Shown in pieces: positions 1 to 8,029 of a stretch of DNA of 33,220 nt (position 1 is the stretch's first letter; each line of letters opens with the position of its first letter). The notes beneath the pieces were generated by a model. It ran no database searches and was not told where the DNA came from. It worked only from the letters and a program-made list of their open reading frames with translations. Source of the DNA: CAZZIZ01 sp964654535 (lineage in GTDB: Bacteria; Bacteroidota; Bacteroidia; Chitinophagales; UBA2359); NCBI GenBank assembly GCA_964654535.1, contig CAZZIZ010000014.1, forward strand, positions 1 to 33,220. Direction: 5' to 3'. The position numbers and the translations under genes were made by a program.

Positions 1-1770
1 CATTTGCTCCCGATGGACCGGTTGGTCCTTGAGCACCTGGAGCGCCATTCGCACCCGGAGCACCATTTGCTCNNNNNNNNNNNNNNNNNNNNNNNNNNNN
101 NNNNNNNNNNNNNNNNNNNNNNNNNNNNNNNNNNNNNNNNNNNNNNNNNNNNNNNNNNNNNNNNNNNNNNNNCCGATGGACCAGTTGGTCCCTGAGCACC
201 TGGAGCGCCATTTGCACCCGGAGCACCATTTGCTCCCGATGGACCAGTTGGTCCCTGAGCACCTGGAGCGCCATTTGCACCCGGAGCACCGTTAGCTCCA
301 GCTGGGCCTGTTGCACCCGTTGCACCTGGAGCGCCATTCACACCTGGTGCACCATTCGCACCAGCAGGTCCTTGAGGACCTTGGCAATCGAATGCATTAC
401 ACATTCCGTCATTATTGATGTCTTCACCTGCATCACAGGTTCCATTTCCATTTATATCGAAACAAGCTAAACCGTTCGTTCCGTTTATTCCATTAGCACC
501 ATTTGCTCCTGGAGCCCCGTTTGCTCCCGCTGGACCAGTTGGTCCTTGTGCACCTGGAGCACCATTCGTTCCCGGAGCGCNNNNNNNNNNNNNNNNNNNN
601 NNNNNNNNNNNNNNNNNNNNNNNNNNNNNNNNNNNNNNNNNNNNNNNNNNNNNNNNNNNNNNNNNNNNNNNNNNNNNNNNGAGCACCATTCGCGCCCGCT
701 GGACCAGTTGGTCCTTGTGCACCTGGAGCACCATTCGTTCCCGGAGCGCCCTGCGCACCTGGAGCACCATTCGCGCCCGCTGGACCAGTTGGTCCTTGTG
801 CACCTGGAGCACCATTAGTTCCTGGAGCACCTGTTGCGCCTGCAGGACCCGTTGGTCCTTGAGCACCCGGAGCACCATTTTGTCCGCCTGGACCAGTAGC
901 TCCAGTTGCACCAGAAGCACCGCCTGGACCTGTTGGACCAGTAGCTCCGTTAGCACCACCTGGACCAGTTGGACCGACAGCACCATTGGCACCACCTGGG
1001 CCAGTTGGACCGACAGCACCGTTAGCACCACCTGGGCCTGTTGGACCTGCAGCACCTGAAGCACCACCTGGACCCGTAGGACCTACAGCACCATTAGCAC
1101 CACCTGGGCCAGTTGGACCGACGGAACCATTAGCGCCACCCGGTCCAGTCGGACCAGTTGGACCTACTGAACCTGCGCCACCTGGGCCAGTTGGGCCAGT
1201 TGCACCATTTAAACCACCAGGTCCTGTAGGACCTGTAGCACCATTTTGGCCACCTGGGCCCGTAGGACCAGTAGCTCCGTTAGCACCGCCCGGACCCGTA
1301 GGACCTACAGCACCATTTAAACCGCCCGGACCAGTTGGACCAGTTGGTCCAGCAGCTCCGCCGCCGTTTAAAGCATATAAAGCATAAGGCACTGCAAAAA
1401 ACTGAGTGATACCCAGATTTTGAAATGCTCCAGTGCAAGTCGCAGATGGATCCACTTCTAACTGCACAAAATGGTCGGATGCTCCCCAGTTAATTCCGTT
1501 GAAAGATCCAACGACTGGTGTTCCTTGACCAATAACATGCATAAATAAACCAAATGCGTCAGTGGCAACAATCTGGGTTTCTTGGTAAACCACAGGACCA
1601 GATGGACCACTGAGGATACTCACCCTAACGCAAGCGGTTGAATTAGCAACGGGATTACCCGCAGTATCCAACCAGACAGCTTGATAATTGATTCCTTGAG
1701 GGTTCGCCTGCGAAAAGCCCACAATTGTGAACAAGGCAAACATCAAGGAAGCAAGTAATGCTTTCTTCAT
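1..1770 (-). CDS. Collagen-like surface protein (3'-partial, two internal gaps)
   Basis: Secreted protein with a long Gly-X-Y tract; the gene runs off the left edge. I start it at the ATG at 1768-1770 (MKKALLASLM), because the 15 residues upstream (KKIIIIKH...) are not signal-like and the signal peptide begins there. Residues 1-21 are a signal peptide. Residues 22-135 form the N-terminal domain common in Bacteroidota surface proteins (NPQGINYQAV ... FFAVPYALYA). From about residue 141 come Gly-X-Y triplets rich in GPTGPGG and GAPGAQGPTGPAG. At about 390-480 the tract is broken by a Cys-containing insert with two DxNxDG-like loops (DINGNGTCD, DINNDGMCN), which resemble calcium-binding loops. 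Read in the correct frame on each side of the N runs, the frame is open to base 1; the frame loss at 581-680 is only because 100 Ns is not a multiple of three. The T9SS gene lies 68 bases upstream on the same strand, so co-transcription is likely. Function is inferred to be cell-surface or adhesive; the C-terminus is not visible. Confidence 0.88.
73..172. other. Assembly gap (100 N)
   Basis: Exactly 100 Ns inside the collagen repeat. The 55 bases right of the gap (173-227) recur exactly at 236-290, and the two copies diverge at the next base. This is the pattern of a contig ending at a repeated 55-mer. The true length is unknown. Confidence 0.97.
173..298 (-). repeat. 63-bp tandem repeat in the collagen tract
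   Basis: Two adjacent copies of a 63-base unit (starts 173 and 236) encode seven Gly-X-Y triplets of the form GANGAPGAQGPTGPS. The copies are identical over at least 55 bases. Copy number across the neighbouring gap is undetermined, so the protein length cannot be read from this assembly. Confidence 0.85.
581..680. other. Assembly gap (100 N)
   Basis: Exactly 100 Ns inside the collagen repeat. The last 55 bases before it (526-580) recur exactly at 695-749. The first 55 bases after it (681-735) recur exactly at 762-816 and diverge at the next base. The gap is an unresolved repeat loop of unknown length. Confidence 0.97.
681..816 (-). repeat. 81-bp repeat in the collagen tract
   Basis: Units starting at 681 and 762 are offset by 81 bases (27 residues, nine Gly-X-Y triplets) and match exactly over 55 bases. 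This repeat evidently caused the adjoining assembly gap. Confidence 0.8.
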
Positions 1771-1838
1771 GATAGAAATTTTAATTAAGTGTTTTATTAT
1801 TATTATTTTTTTCAATGTTTGAACTGATTAGTTTAAAA

Positions 1839-2639
1839 TCAATCAGCTTTTCTGACTCGTTTAAGCCCAATAAGATTCCCTTGAGAATCATAAATCGACA
1901 GGATATAAATTCCTGTGCGCAGGTTTGACAAATCAATTTTTGCTTGACCTCCTGAGAGATCAATATTTATATTTTCAAGAAGGCGTGAAGAGACCTCGAT
2001 AACATTAAGAGTGACGTTCTCAACTTCACCTTTGTCAAGGTGAATGTTCAGATGGTCAACGACTGGATTTGGGAAGATTTGAAATTCATAGTTGTCCGTA
2101 AGCGAAAAAGATTCTCTGAAAAGAGTGATTAACTCAGACTTTTCTTGTTGTCCATCTTGATCAATACGATTCAACATATAATACGCCAATCCCTTCGGCG
2201 CGTTTAGATCTAGGTAATTGAACGAAAGAATGTTGCTGGGAACATTTCCAGTATCACTTAGAATCGTTACCGATTCAAAATTGACACCATCTTCTGATCT
2301 CAACAATTCGTATTCAGCCTCAGGGACGAATTGACTTAAAGTCCATTTCATAAAGTTGCCGTTATCCATAACGACACCTGAAAAATGAATGTCGTCATTT
2401 TCGACGGCATCATTGAAGGCTTTAAACTGAGAACGAGGATTTTCAAAACCCTGTAGGATTACTCCATTGCTACCGATTGGAACAGTTCCAACTATCGGTT
2501 CACCAATGGTGTAGCTGATGTACCCTAAAGACCCGACATAGCTCGAGCCAGCAGGACTAGCTACACTTTGCTGTTGGGCTTGAATATTACCCATAGCAAA
2601 GCACCCTAGTACAGCTAGGGCAACAATAAAATGCTTCAT
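1839..2639 (-). CDS. T9SS type A sorting domain protein
   Basis: Small exported protein of 266 residues. I start it at the ATG at 2637-2639 (MKHFIVALAVLGCF); the reading frame is open 54 bases further, but that stretch holds a TATATTTG promoter box and no signal-like sequence. Residues 1-22 are a signal peptide ending in QAQ. An N-terminal region with ISYTIGEPIVGTV and LQGFENP follows, a pattern common in Bacteroidota exported proteins. The C-terminal 80 residues are a type A sorting domain (FQIFPNPVVDHLNIHL ... LSNLRTGIYILSIYD ... GLKRVRKAD), which directs the protein through the outer membrane by T9SS. No catalytic motif is visible. It lies 68 bases upstream of the collagen-like gene, so the two may form a surface-protein pair; that link is inference. 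Confidence 0.88.
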   Translation of the reverse strand: MKHFIVALAVLGCFAMGNIQAQQQSVASPAGSSYVGSLGYISYTIGEPIVGTVPIGSNGVILQGFENPRSQFKAFNDAVENDDIHFSGVVMDNGNFMKWTLSQFVPEAEYELLRSEDGVNFESVTILSDTGNVPSNILSFNYLDLNAPKGLAYYMLNRIDQDGQQEKSELITLFRESFSLTDNYEFQIFPNPVVDHLNIHLDKGEVENVTLNVIEVSSRLLENINIDLSGGQAKIDLSNLRTGIYILSIYDSQGNLIGLKRVRKAD

Positions 2640-2678
2640 AATTTTCTTATAAGTTGACTTCAATTTCAAATTGGCTCG

Positions 2679-2686
2679 CAAATATA
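2679..2686 (-). promoter_or_regulatory. Promoter -7 box for the T9SS/collagen-like pair
   Basis: The minus strand reads TATATTTG, matching the Bacteroidota -7 consensus TAnnTTTG. The start codon at 2639 lies 39 bases downstream. No well-spaced -33 TTG is present (the nearest leaves a 14-base spacer). Confidence 0.55.
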
Positions 2687-3025
2687 CTTTCACACAGATA
2701 CAATAAGCTTTTTGTATTAAATACTTTCCAACACGAGCACGAAATTTTCAGCAAGTGAAAACACACACAAGTGCAGTTCAAAAAAGCCTTGAACCATCTT
2801 TTTAATTGGACAATAAATGACGATAGATAAGACGCACAATAAATTCAATAACAGAGCAGATAGTAATTGGGGATTGCTACTTCAAAATGCGTTCAGAGAG
2901 AGTACAAAAATAGGCTCATGGCGAGAGGCAAATCTGTTTTTTTGCTGAAATTTAAGTTTAAATCGATGGAAATATTAGCACAAGTCACAATACAAAAATT
3001 GTGATTTTTGTATTTTTTCATTGGT
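2687..3025. other. Intergenic region, no gene seen
   Basis: About 340 AT-rich bases between the antiporter 3' end and the T9SS gene promoter. No credible open frame or tRNA. The only structure is an AT-rich inverted repeat: arms 2989-2998 and 3005-3014 with a six-base loop. An alternative pairing (2986-2991 with 2998-3003) shares bases with it. The T-run follows on the plus strand, so it is not a standard terminator for the antiporter. Confidence 0.5.
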
Positions 3026-4312
3026 CTATTTTGCGGGCTCAATTGGGTTGTGATTGCCAGCAAGGGTATCACCTGGGGTCAACTTGTTCTTGATTAAGGC
3101 AAAGGTCATGATCAAGCTTGTTGCCAAAATAACAAAGAGTAGTATTCCGGGATCAAAGGATTCCGCAGGCAGCTTCAGCGAATCAGGAATTGCAAAAAAT
3201 AAGAGTATGGTAATCAAGCCTCTAGGTGCTATAAACAATTGGGGTAATATGTTCTTGCCACTAAAAATGAATAGCATTATGACCCGAACGACGTAGATTG
3301 ATAAAACTATCAGACCACTAACATATAAGACCTGAAGACTCAAAAGTGAACTGAGTACAACTGTTATCCCAAAAATGACGAAGAAGAAGGTTCTTACCAA
3401 GAAAGCCGTTTCAATGGTGATGGTATAGAACTCCTTACCTACTTGATCGAGCTTGAATCTGTTAACCCAATTGGATAAGGGTCCCCTGAATACTGATCTA
3501 TGGTTTTTGAGGATGAGACCAAAAATAAGGATTATCAATAATGGTGATAGATGTGCTAATTTTCCTATTGCGTAAAGCATTAGCAATATGGATATTAGGA
3601 GAAACAGTTTAACGTGTGCTTTGATATTTTGAAAGAAAATAATTAAAACAATACTGGCTACAACGGACACGAGTAAAGTTAAAAAGAGGCTTATTCCGAA
3701 CTCTGCAGCTGCACCACTCATCTCGCCAGATTCGGCGAAGCTGAGCATAAAGTAAAAGAGCATAATTCCCAGAACATCTGAGAAAGTACTTTCGAAGATC
3801 ATAAACTCCTTCTTTTCCGTTTCCAATTCGGTTACGCTCGGACAAATGATTGCGCTGCTCATAACTGAGAGCGGAATAGCGTAGACTATAGATTGGAGCA
3901 GCTCGATACCACTCAAATAATGAAGAACGGCTGCAGCTGCAGCCGTTGATCCCAAAAGACCTAGAAGGGCAACGGACAAGGATTTTCCTATTATTGGTAC
4001 TTTTTCCTTACTCAGCTCGAGGTCTAGGGCTGCTTCAAGGACAATCATAATTAGCCCGACTATACCCAAAACCTCCAAGGTGGAAAGGAAATCGAAGCGT
4101 GGTTGACCGTCGGCAGTTTCGCTCAAGCCAAACTGATCCATTCCTAATTTCATAAGAATTCCTAGGCCCATCAGCAAAAGAACCGCTGGGATGTTGGTTT
4201 TCTTGGCAATGAGATTAAAAACGTAAGACAAGATTACGATGAGTGCAAACAGTATAATATAGTGGTATGCACTTATGTCATCGACTGCAAAGGCAGACAG
4301 TAATGTAAGCAT
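3026..4312 (-). CDS. Cation:proton antiporter (CPA1 / NhaP-like)
   Basis: Integral inner-membrane protein of 428 residues, a predicted Na+(or K+)/H+ exchanger of the PF00999 fold. I use the ATG at 4310-4312 (MLTLLSAFAV); a TTG five codons upstream is possible. About 11-12 hydrophobic segments span residues 15-415. Segment FESTFSDVLGIMLFY (about residue 175) aligns with the CPA1 ion-binding helix, which usually reads E-G-x-x-N-D; here the pair is Ser-Asp, so the conserved Asp is kept. The C-terminus is a short hydrophilic tail without a TrkA-C-type domain. It is the last gene of a run with the kinase (21-base spacing), trpS and a methyltransferase. Ion specificity cannot be told from sequence. 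Confidence 0.88.
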   Translation of the reverse strand: MLTLLSAFAVDDISAYHYIILFALIVILSYVFNLIAKKTNIPAVLLLMGLGILMKLGMDQFGLSETADGQPRFDFLSTLEVLGIVGLIMIVLEAALDLELSKEKVPIIGKSLSVALLGLLGSTAAAAAVLHYLSGIELLQSIVYAIPLSVMSSAIICPSVTELETEKKEFMIFESTFSDVLGIMLFYFMLSFAESGEMSGAAAEFGISLFLTLLVSVVASIVLIIFFQNIKAHVKLFLLISILLMLYAIGKLAHLSPLLIILIFGLILKNHRSVFRGPLSNWVNRFKLDQVGKEFYTITIETAFLVRTFFFVIFGITVVLSSLLSLQVLYVSGLIVLSIYVVRVIMLFIFSGKNILPQLFIAPRGLITILLFFAIPDSLKLPAESFDPGILLFVILATSLIMTFALIKNKLTPGDTLAGNHNPIEPAK

Positions 4313-4333
4313 AGGAAAAAAGTACAAAGAGTT

Positions 4334-4963
4334 TTAGAAGAGACCGTGCAATTCGGCCCTTACTTTATTAACGACTTCTCCAAGGTCTTCTTCATTTTCG
4401 GCGAAGTTAAGGTCGTCTATATTGATTACTAGTAGTTTACCAATGTTGTAACCGCTTATCCAACGTTCGTAGAGCTCGTTGAGCTTCTTGATGTAGTCGA
4501 GGCGCAGGTTTTCTTCGTACTCGCGACCTCTTTTTTGGATTTGATCTACTAAAGCTGGAATAGATCCTTTTAGATAAATAAGCAAATCCGGCGGGGTGAT
4601 TTTTGTACTGAGCGTATTAAAGAGGTCACGATAGTTATTATAATCTCTTTCGGTCATCAGGCCCATATTATAGAGGTTGGGTGCAAAGATTTCGCAATCC
4701 TCATAGATGGTTCTGTCCTGGATAACTGATTTCTTACCGTTTTGAATTTCGTAGATCTGCTTGAATCGGCTATTTAAGAAATAGACTTGCAAGTTGAAAG
4801 ACCAACGCGGCATATCGTTGTAGAAGTCTTCTAGGTAGGGGTTGTTGTCTACATCTTCGTATTGAACTTCCCAATCGAAATGTTTTCCTAATAGAGTAGC
4901 GAGGGTGGTTTTCCCTGCTCCTATATTTCCAGCTACCGCAATATGTTTTGGCCTATCCCCCAA
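4334..4963 (-). CDS. Deoxynucleoside kinase
   Basis: Soluble 209-residue kinase that phosphorylates a deoxynucleoside with ATP for dNTP salvage. It has a P-loop GNIGAGKTT (residues 12-20), the substrate-binding segment NPYLEDFY, the DRT motif in QDRTIYED (the family's DRS), and an Arg-rich lid (IQKRGREYEE). The length fits the dNK/deoxyguanosine kinase family (PF01712). The start is forced: an in-frame TAG (the trpS stop) lies two codons upstream, leaving TTG at 4961-4963 as the only start that keeps the P-loop strand. Spacing to trpS is six bases. Whether it prefers deoxyadenosine, deoxyguanosine or a pyrimidine nucleoside is not decided. Confidence 0.93.
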   Translation of the reverse strand: MGDRPKHIAVAGNIGAGKTTLATLLGKHFDWEVQYEDVDNNPYLEDFYNDMPRWSFNLQVYFLNSRFKQIYEIQNGKKSVIQDRTIYEDCEIFAPNLYNMGLMTERDYNNYRDLFNTLSTKITPPDLLIYLKGSIPALVDQIQKRGREYEENLRLDYIKKLNELYERWISGYNIGKLLVINIDDLNFAENEEDLGEVVNKVRAELHGLF

Positions 4964-4969
4964 GGTGGG

Positions 4970-5971
4970 CTAAAAATAATTAAATCCCAATAGTTCTCGC
5001 ACTCCACGCAAAGTTTCGTCAGCATTCTTTCTTGCATGTTTTCCACCATGGTTGGTTACTTCTTTCAACAATTTTTTGTCGGCGCTGAAGTCATTTATTT
5101 TTTCTCTTATTGGTTTTACTAATTTGATGATGTCTTCAGCTATTTGCATTTTCAAATCACCGAAGCGAATGGAGCAATTGTTCCAAGATGTAACGAATTG
5201 CTCTTTTACATTTTTGTCTGAGACCAAATCCATTAATGCGAACAAGTTCTCAATTTCCTCAGGTATATCCTCATTCTTAGCTTCCGGGCCTGTTGAGGTT
5301 TTTGCTTTTTTCATTTTCTTAATAATGACATCATCAGAGTCTGTTAGATAAATAGCGCTATTAGGGTTGTTATTTGACTTACTCATTTTTCCTGAGCCAT
5401 CTAGACTAGGAACTTTAAGCAATGCATTATCGAAGTTGTATGCGACCGGTTCTGGAAAAAACTCATTTCCTACAACGTGATTAAATCTCTTTGCAAAGTT
5501 TCTCGTCATTTCAAGATGTTGCTCTTGATCTTTGCCAACTGGAACATGCGATGCGCGATGAATTATGATGTCGGCGGCCATTAAGACAGGATAAGTTAGG
5601 AGGCCCGCGTTTACAGTTTGTCCTTTGGCTCTTACTTTTTCTTTAAACGTCGGCACTTTCTCCAGCTCGCCTTTATAAGCGAACATATTTAAGAGTAAGT
5701 ACAGTTCGGGTATTTGCGGTAAATCGGATTGCAAATAAATATGGCATTTTTCTGGATCGAGACCAGCGGCGAGATAAGTTGCTAGCGTTCTATAGACATT
5801 AGGCGCTAACTCGTTCGGGTCGGGATGTGTGGTTAAGGCATGATAATCGGCTATGAAAAAATAATTTTCATGTCCAGCCTCCTGCATTTTGACATAATTG
5901 ACTATAGCTCCGAGATAGTTTCCCAAATGCACTGAACCTGTTGGCCTGGTTCCACTAACTACTTTTAACAT
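4970..5971 (-). CDS. trpS: Tryptophan--tRNA ligase
   Basis: Class I aminoacyl-tRNA synthetase of 333 residues that charges tRNA-Trp in the cytoplasm. Visible signatures are GTRPTGSVHLGNYLG (residues 7-21; HLGN is the HIGH motif) and GSGKMSKSNNNPN (KMSKS motif, about residue 195-205), with the GKDQEQHLEM active-site segment between. Full length for bacterial TrpRS. ATG start at 5969-5971. It sits 11 bases after the methyltransferase gene and six bases before the kinase gene, so all three are probably one transcript. Confidence 0.97.
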   Translation of the reverse strand: MLKVVSGTRPTGSVHLGNYLGAIVNYVKMQEAGHENYFFIADYHALTTHPDPNELAPNVYRTLATYLAAGLDPEKCHIYLQSDLPQIPELYLLLNMFAYKGELEKVPTFKEKVRAKGQTVNAGLLTYPVLMAADIIIHRASHVPVGKDQEQHLEMTRNFAKRFNHVVGNEFFPEPVAYNFDNALLKVPSLDGSGKMSKSNNNPNSAIYLTDSDDVIIKKMKKAKTSTGPEAKNEDIPEEIENLFALMDLVSDKNVKEQFVTSWNNCSIRFGDLKMQIAEDIIKLVKPIREKINDFSADKKLLKEVTNHGGKHARKNADETLRGVRELLGFNYF

Positions 5972-5982
5972 GTTATCTATTT

Positions 5983-6744
5983 CTATTTAGTTGCGACACA
6001 AAAGAAATCAAAAGCTTGCTTAGTATTGGCGCTAAGCGCATAATCTTCCACTTTTATTTTGTTGACCAAAGTGTCATTGTTGCTCAACAGTTTTTTTCTA
6101 TTCATCCGATTAAGAAAGTCGTATGGGATTTGTAGTAATTGTCTTGGCAATCGATACTGTAGATTTAAAATGTCCCAACGTGTAATTTTATTTACTGAGA
6201 TTTTGTTTTCGTCGTAGTACTGCATGACCGTTTCATTGCCTACGACCCCATACATTTCTACACTTGAAAAATACTTTCTCAGTAAATTTTCTAACTCGTG
6301 ATGTAAATATTCTCGAACGTGCCAAGGATTTCTTGTAAGTGACATGGTTTTGTTCGGAGTGGTTAGAACAAGTTTGGCACTGGGTTTCAGCACCCTAGCA
6401 ATTTCATTGACAAATGAATCATCGTCTTCAACATGTTCGATTACTTGAAAGGAAACGGCACTATCAAAATGGTTTTTAGGAAAGCTAATGGGCGGAATAT
6501 TCATTTTTTGAAAATGAACATTTTCCTGGTTTTTAATAAAGGACAAGTCGGTTTCATACTTGTCGATAGCTGTAAACTTCTCAGATAGAGGAGCGAGCAT
6601 CTCGATACCATATCCTTCGCCACATCCGACCTCTAGCACATTACCATTTATGTGCACCTTAGCTTGATTGTAGGCCACAAGATGCCGCTGAAAAATTACA
6701 TTATCTGACGGATCTCGGAAGGAAACCCTTTCTGCTGTCTGCAT
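5983..6744 (-). CDS. Class I SAM-dependent methyltransferase
   Basis: Predicted 253-residue methyltransferase with a Rossmann fold. Motif I is VLEVGCGEGYG (residues 36-46), the acidic ribose-binding residue is in FTAIDKYE, and later segments SFQVIEHVEDDDSF and LVLTTPNK match the Methyltransf_11 pattern seen in glycan and lipid methyltransferases. The substrate is unknown. I start at the ATG at 6742-6744: the frame is open to 6864, but those 40 codons fall on a -7 promoter box and an interspersed repeat and do not look like protein. It is first in a run with trpS, the kinase gene and the antiporter gene. Confidence 0.87.
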   Translation of the reverse strand: MQTAERVSFRDPSDNVIFQRHLVAYNQAKVHINGNVLEVGCGEGYGIEMLAPLSEKFTAIDKYETDLSFIKNQENVHFQKMNIPPISFPKNHFDSAVSFQVIEHVEDDDSFVNEIARVLKPSAKLVLTTPNKTMSLTRNPWHVREYLHHELENLLRKYFSSVEMYGVVGNETVMQYYDENKISVNKITRWDILNLQYRLPRQLLQIPYDFLNRMNRKKLLSNNDTLVNKIKVEDYALSANTKQAFDFFCVATK

Positions 6745-6762
6745 TTGTAGAATTGAATGCTT

Positions 6763-6770
6763 CAAAGATA
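6763..6770 (-). promoter_or_regulatory. Promoter -7 box for the methyltransferase-trpS run
   Basis: The minus strand reads TATCTTTG (consensus TAnnTTTG), 18 bases before the ATG at 6744. No TTG stands at the usual -33 distance; that position abuts the end of the interspersed repeat at 6792. Confidence 0.5.
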
Positions 6771-6791
6771 GAATAAACTTATTTTCACATT

Positions 6792-6994
6792 GCGTGAGCG
6801 CTGGTAGTAGTGCCGACCAAAGGGGAGGCAGTCTTAGTTGCCAATAGCAGAAATCACTTAGCACTTGTGCTAGAAGTGCTTTGCGTTATTTGGCAGAACT
6901 AAGACCGGAGCGGACGCGGAGCTACGGACATAGCGACCCTTTGAGAAACCTATCTCGCTCAAAAGCGAGATAGGTTTCTCAAAGGGTCACGCCC
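6792..6994 (-). repeat. Structured interspersed repeat, copy C
   Basis: About 203 bases; on the minus strand it opens GGGCGTGACCC and closes GCGCTCACGC, matching the ends of copies A, B and D. Hairpin 1 is a perfect 25-bp stem with a four-base loop (arms 6935-6959 and 6964-6988). Stem 2 pairs about 6829-6846 with 6887-6906, and its loop carries a small hairpin at 6859-6872. The GGGTCGGGCT core is degenerate here (GGGTCGCTATGTCC). Unlike the other copies it lies in a divergent promoter region: its hairpin 1 ends 22 bases before the gatC start codon. Confidence 0.85.
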
Positions 6995-7010
6995 AAAAAA
7001 TAAATAGTAA

Positions 7011-7310
7011 ATGGAAATAAGTGATGAGTTAATTGAACGATTGTCACGTCTGGCGAGACTCGAATTTGCTGGTGAAGAAAAGGAAGCGATAAAATCGGAT
7101 TTGCAAAAAATGCTGACGTTTGTAGCGAAGCTTGATGAAGTGGATACAAAAAACGTTGAGCCCCTGTTGCAGATTAATGATCTCTACAATAAATTCAGAG
7201 AAGACAAAGTAGTTAAGCTAAATCAACGTAAGACTTTGTTGGAGGAAGCTCCTAATCAAATTGATGAGAAATTTACGGTGCCAAAAGTAATTGACAAAAA
7301 AGCGAAATAG
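7011..7310 (+). CDS. gatC: Asp-tRNA(Asn)/Glu-tRNA(Gln) amidotransferase subunit C
   Basis: Small 99-residue subunit of the GatCAB amidotransferase, which converts misacylated Asp-tRNA(Asn) or Glu-tRNA(Gln) to the amide form; GatC stabilises the GatA subunit. The N-terminal half has the family pattern LIERLSRLARLEF ... LQKMLTFVAKLDEVDT followed by NVEPL. Length and ATG start are normal. gatA and gatB are not in this window; here gatC is the first gene of a run with an ABC ATPase, whose ATG begins two bases after the gatC stop. A perfect 25-bp hairpin of repeat copy C lies immediately upstream. Confidence 0.93.
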   Translation: MEISDELIERLSRLARLEFAGEEKEAIKSDLQKMLTFVAKLDEVDTKNVEPLLQINDLYNKFREDKVVKLNQRKTLLEEAPNQIDEKFTVPKVIDKKAK

Positions 7311-7312
7311 CA

Positions 7313-8029
7313 ATGGGCGACAAAGTCATAGATCTTCAGGGGATTAAAAAATACTACGTTATGGGTTCGGAAACGATCAAGGCTTTGAATGGCTTGACGA
7401 TGAGCATAAACCGTAACGAGTACGTCGCTCTTATGGGTCCCTCGGGCTCTGGAAAGTCGACCCTTATGAATATGATTGGTTGCTTGGACACGCCCACTAG
7501 TGGTAAGTACGTACTGAACGGAACTTCGGTAGCAACTATGACTTCGACGGAACTTGCAGAAATTAGAAACAAAGAAATCGGTTTTGTTTTTCAAACTTTT
7601 AATTTAATGCCTCGTTTAAGTGCTAAGGAAAATGTAGCCATGCCACTGGTTTATGGTGGCAAATCAAAAGCTTATAGAAGCGAACGATCGGAAGCGATGT
7701 TGGCGGCCGTTGGACTGGGCGACCGCGTTGATCACAAACCAAATGAGTTGAGTGGTGGACAAAGGCAAAGGGTTGCCATAGCTAGAGCTTTGGTTAACAA
7801 GCCATCGATTATTCTAGCGGATGAACCGACTGGAAACTTGGACAGTAAAACTTCGGACGAGATTATGGCCATCTTTGATCAAATACATAAAGATGGCAAC
7901 ACGGTTATTTTGGTTACGCACGAAGAGGACATAGCCCAACATGCGCACAGAATAATTCGCTTGAAGGATGGAATAATTGATACGGACGAAGTGAACGAGC
8001 AGATAACTGATATTAAAAACATGGAATGA
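7313..8029 (+). CDS. ABC transporter ATP-binding protein (LolD/MacB type)
   Basis: Cytoplasmic ATPase of 238 residues from the LolD/MacB/FtsE group, which works with MacB- or LolC/E-type permeases in lipoprotein release, export or mechanotransmission. Walker A is GPSGSGKST (42-50), the signature is LSGGQ (146-150), Walker B is IILADE (166-171) followed by PTGNLDS, and the switch His is in VTHEED. Spacing to gatC is two bases, and its TGA stop overlaps the next ATG (ATGA). No permease is adjacent; the MacB/FtsX-like permease at 10.7 kb is a possible partner, but that is inference. Confidence 0.94.
   Translation: MGDKVIDLQGIKKYYVMGSETIKALNGLTMSINRNEYVALMGPSGSGKSTLMNMIGCLDTPTSGKYVLNGTSVATMTSTELAEIRNKEIGFVFQTFNLMPRLSAKENVAMPLVYGGKSKAYRSERSEAMLAAVGLGDRVDHKPNELSGGQRQRVAIARALVNKPSIILADEPTGNLDSKTSDEIMAIFDQIHKDGNTVILVTHEEDIAQHAHRIIRLKDGIIDTDEVNEQITDIKNME

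Noticed and set aside
415..1387. Long plus-strand open frames across the collagen tract
   Set aside because: They are antisense frames of the Gly-X-Y repeat (Pro/Ala/Gly-rich, low complexity), with no start context; the minus-strand frame has a signal peptide and a conserved domain.
2640..2693. N-terminal extension of the T9SS protein
   Set aside because: It includes a promoter box and places a basic stretch before a clean signal peptide.
2986..3014. Terminator for the antiporter gene
   Set aside because: The hairpin is almost all A-T, and the T-run is on the opposite strand to that gene.
6745..6864. 40-codon N-terminal extension of the methyltransferase
   Set aside because: It covers a TATCTTTG promoter box and part of the interspersed repeat, and has no family similarity; the ATG at 6744 fits.
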